From: SKLM01 sp964514285
Lineage (GTDB): Bacteria; Chloroflexota; Anaerolineae; B4-G1
Assembly (NCBI GenBank): GCA_964514285.1
Contig: CAZEQC010000029.1
Span: 1 to 40,260 of the forward strand
Length of the DNA: 40,260 nucleotides
Reading direction: 5' to 3'
Position 1 is the first letter of the stretch. The number at the start of each line of letters is the position of its first letter. Below are positions 40,176 through 40,260 of this stretch, in pieces. The position numbers and the translations under genes were made by a program. The notes beneath the pieces were generated by a model. It saw only the letters and a program-made list of their open reading frames with translations. It did not search any database and was not told the origin of the DNA.

Positions 40176-40260
40176 GTGAACACAACCTTGATCCTCGGAG
40201 GGATGCTCTGGGCCGACACGACCGAACCGCCACGCCTCCGATGGGGCGTCGCGGTTGAGG
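40176..40260 (+). CDS. Partial amidohydrolase-like gene, runs off the window
   Basis: The last 28 codons start at GTG 40176, with AAGGAG 6 nt upstream (an ATG at 40170 is too close to that site). They encode TLILGGMLWADTTEPP followed by a WGVAVE segment, which resembles the N-terminal beta-sandwich of amidohydrolases (cytosine deaminase, imidazolonepropionase and allantoinase types). It is too short for a firm family assignment. Confidence 0.5.
   Translation, partial: MNTTLILGGMLWADTTEPPRLRWGVAVE

Overview
The window is GC-rich and looks like one long catabolic island. Every convincing gene (33 intact or partial genes plus one broken gene) lies on the + strand, and many neighbours overlap by 4-8 nt or are separated by under 40 nt. 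The host is most likely a member of the Chloroflexota (Anaerolineae-like) with an anaerobic or micro-oxic lifestyle. The two sugar-binding lipoproteins have the short lipobox followed by CGPAPTPE and a Val/Glu/Thr-rich stalk that is typical of that phylum. The island also encodes corrinoid methyltransferases, two aldehyde:ferredoxin oxidoreductases and a tetrahydromethanopterin formyltransferase. Taxonomy is inferred from these traits only.

Layout: (1) 1-910: an apparent terminator of an upstream unit, a consensus promoter and a GntR/HutC-type regulator. (2) 1.1-5.5 kb: a CUT1-type sugar ABC transporter (binding lipoprotein, two permeases, ATPase). (3) 5.5-13.5 kb: glycan and sugar handling, with a GH38 alpha-mannosidase-like enzyme, a broken UroD-like gene, two Gfo/Idh/MocA dehydrogenases, a sugar isomerase/epimerase and a sulfatase-fold hydrolase with Thr at the nucleophile position. 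(4) 13.5-18.5 kb: a new promoter and a second, paralogous ABC transporter with the same gene order. (5) 18.6-23.0 kb: two corrinoid protein/methyltransferase pairs, one MtmB-like and one MttB-like, both without an in-frame amber codon and both with Tyr at the position that aligns with pyrrolysine. (6) 23.0-27.8 kb: an FGGY kinase, a DhnA-type aldolase, and a GlcD/GlcF-like flavin and Fe-S oxidoreductase pair. (7) 27.8-34.1 kb: an amidohydrolase, a zinc alcohol dehydrogenase, an Ftr homologue, an aldo/keto reductase, a third Gfo/Idh/MocA protein and an SDR. (8) 34.1-40.3 kb: two tungstopterin aldehyde:ferredoxin oxidoreductases, a hydantoinase-like enzyme, a polyferredoxin, a MoaD-like carrier and the start of another amidohydrolase.

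Working model (inference): the two ABC systems import sugar-like solutes. The second transporter feeds two corrinoid-dependent demethylases that remove methyl groups from a methylated sugar, polyol or related compound. The kinase, aldolase and dehydrogenases then break down the backbone, aldehydes go to the AORs, and C1 units pass to a pterin pathway that includes Ftr. The most novel part is the MtmB-like enzyme. By eye alignment with my recollection of Methanosarcina MtmB, the pyrrolysine and the three polar residues around it are all replaced, which suggests a re-purposed, non-methylamine active site.
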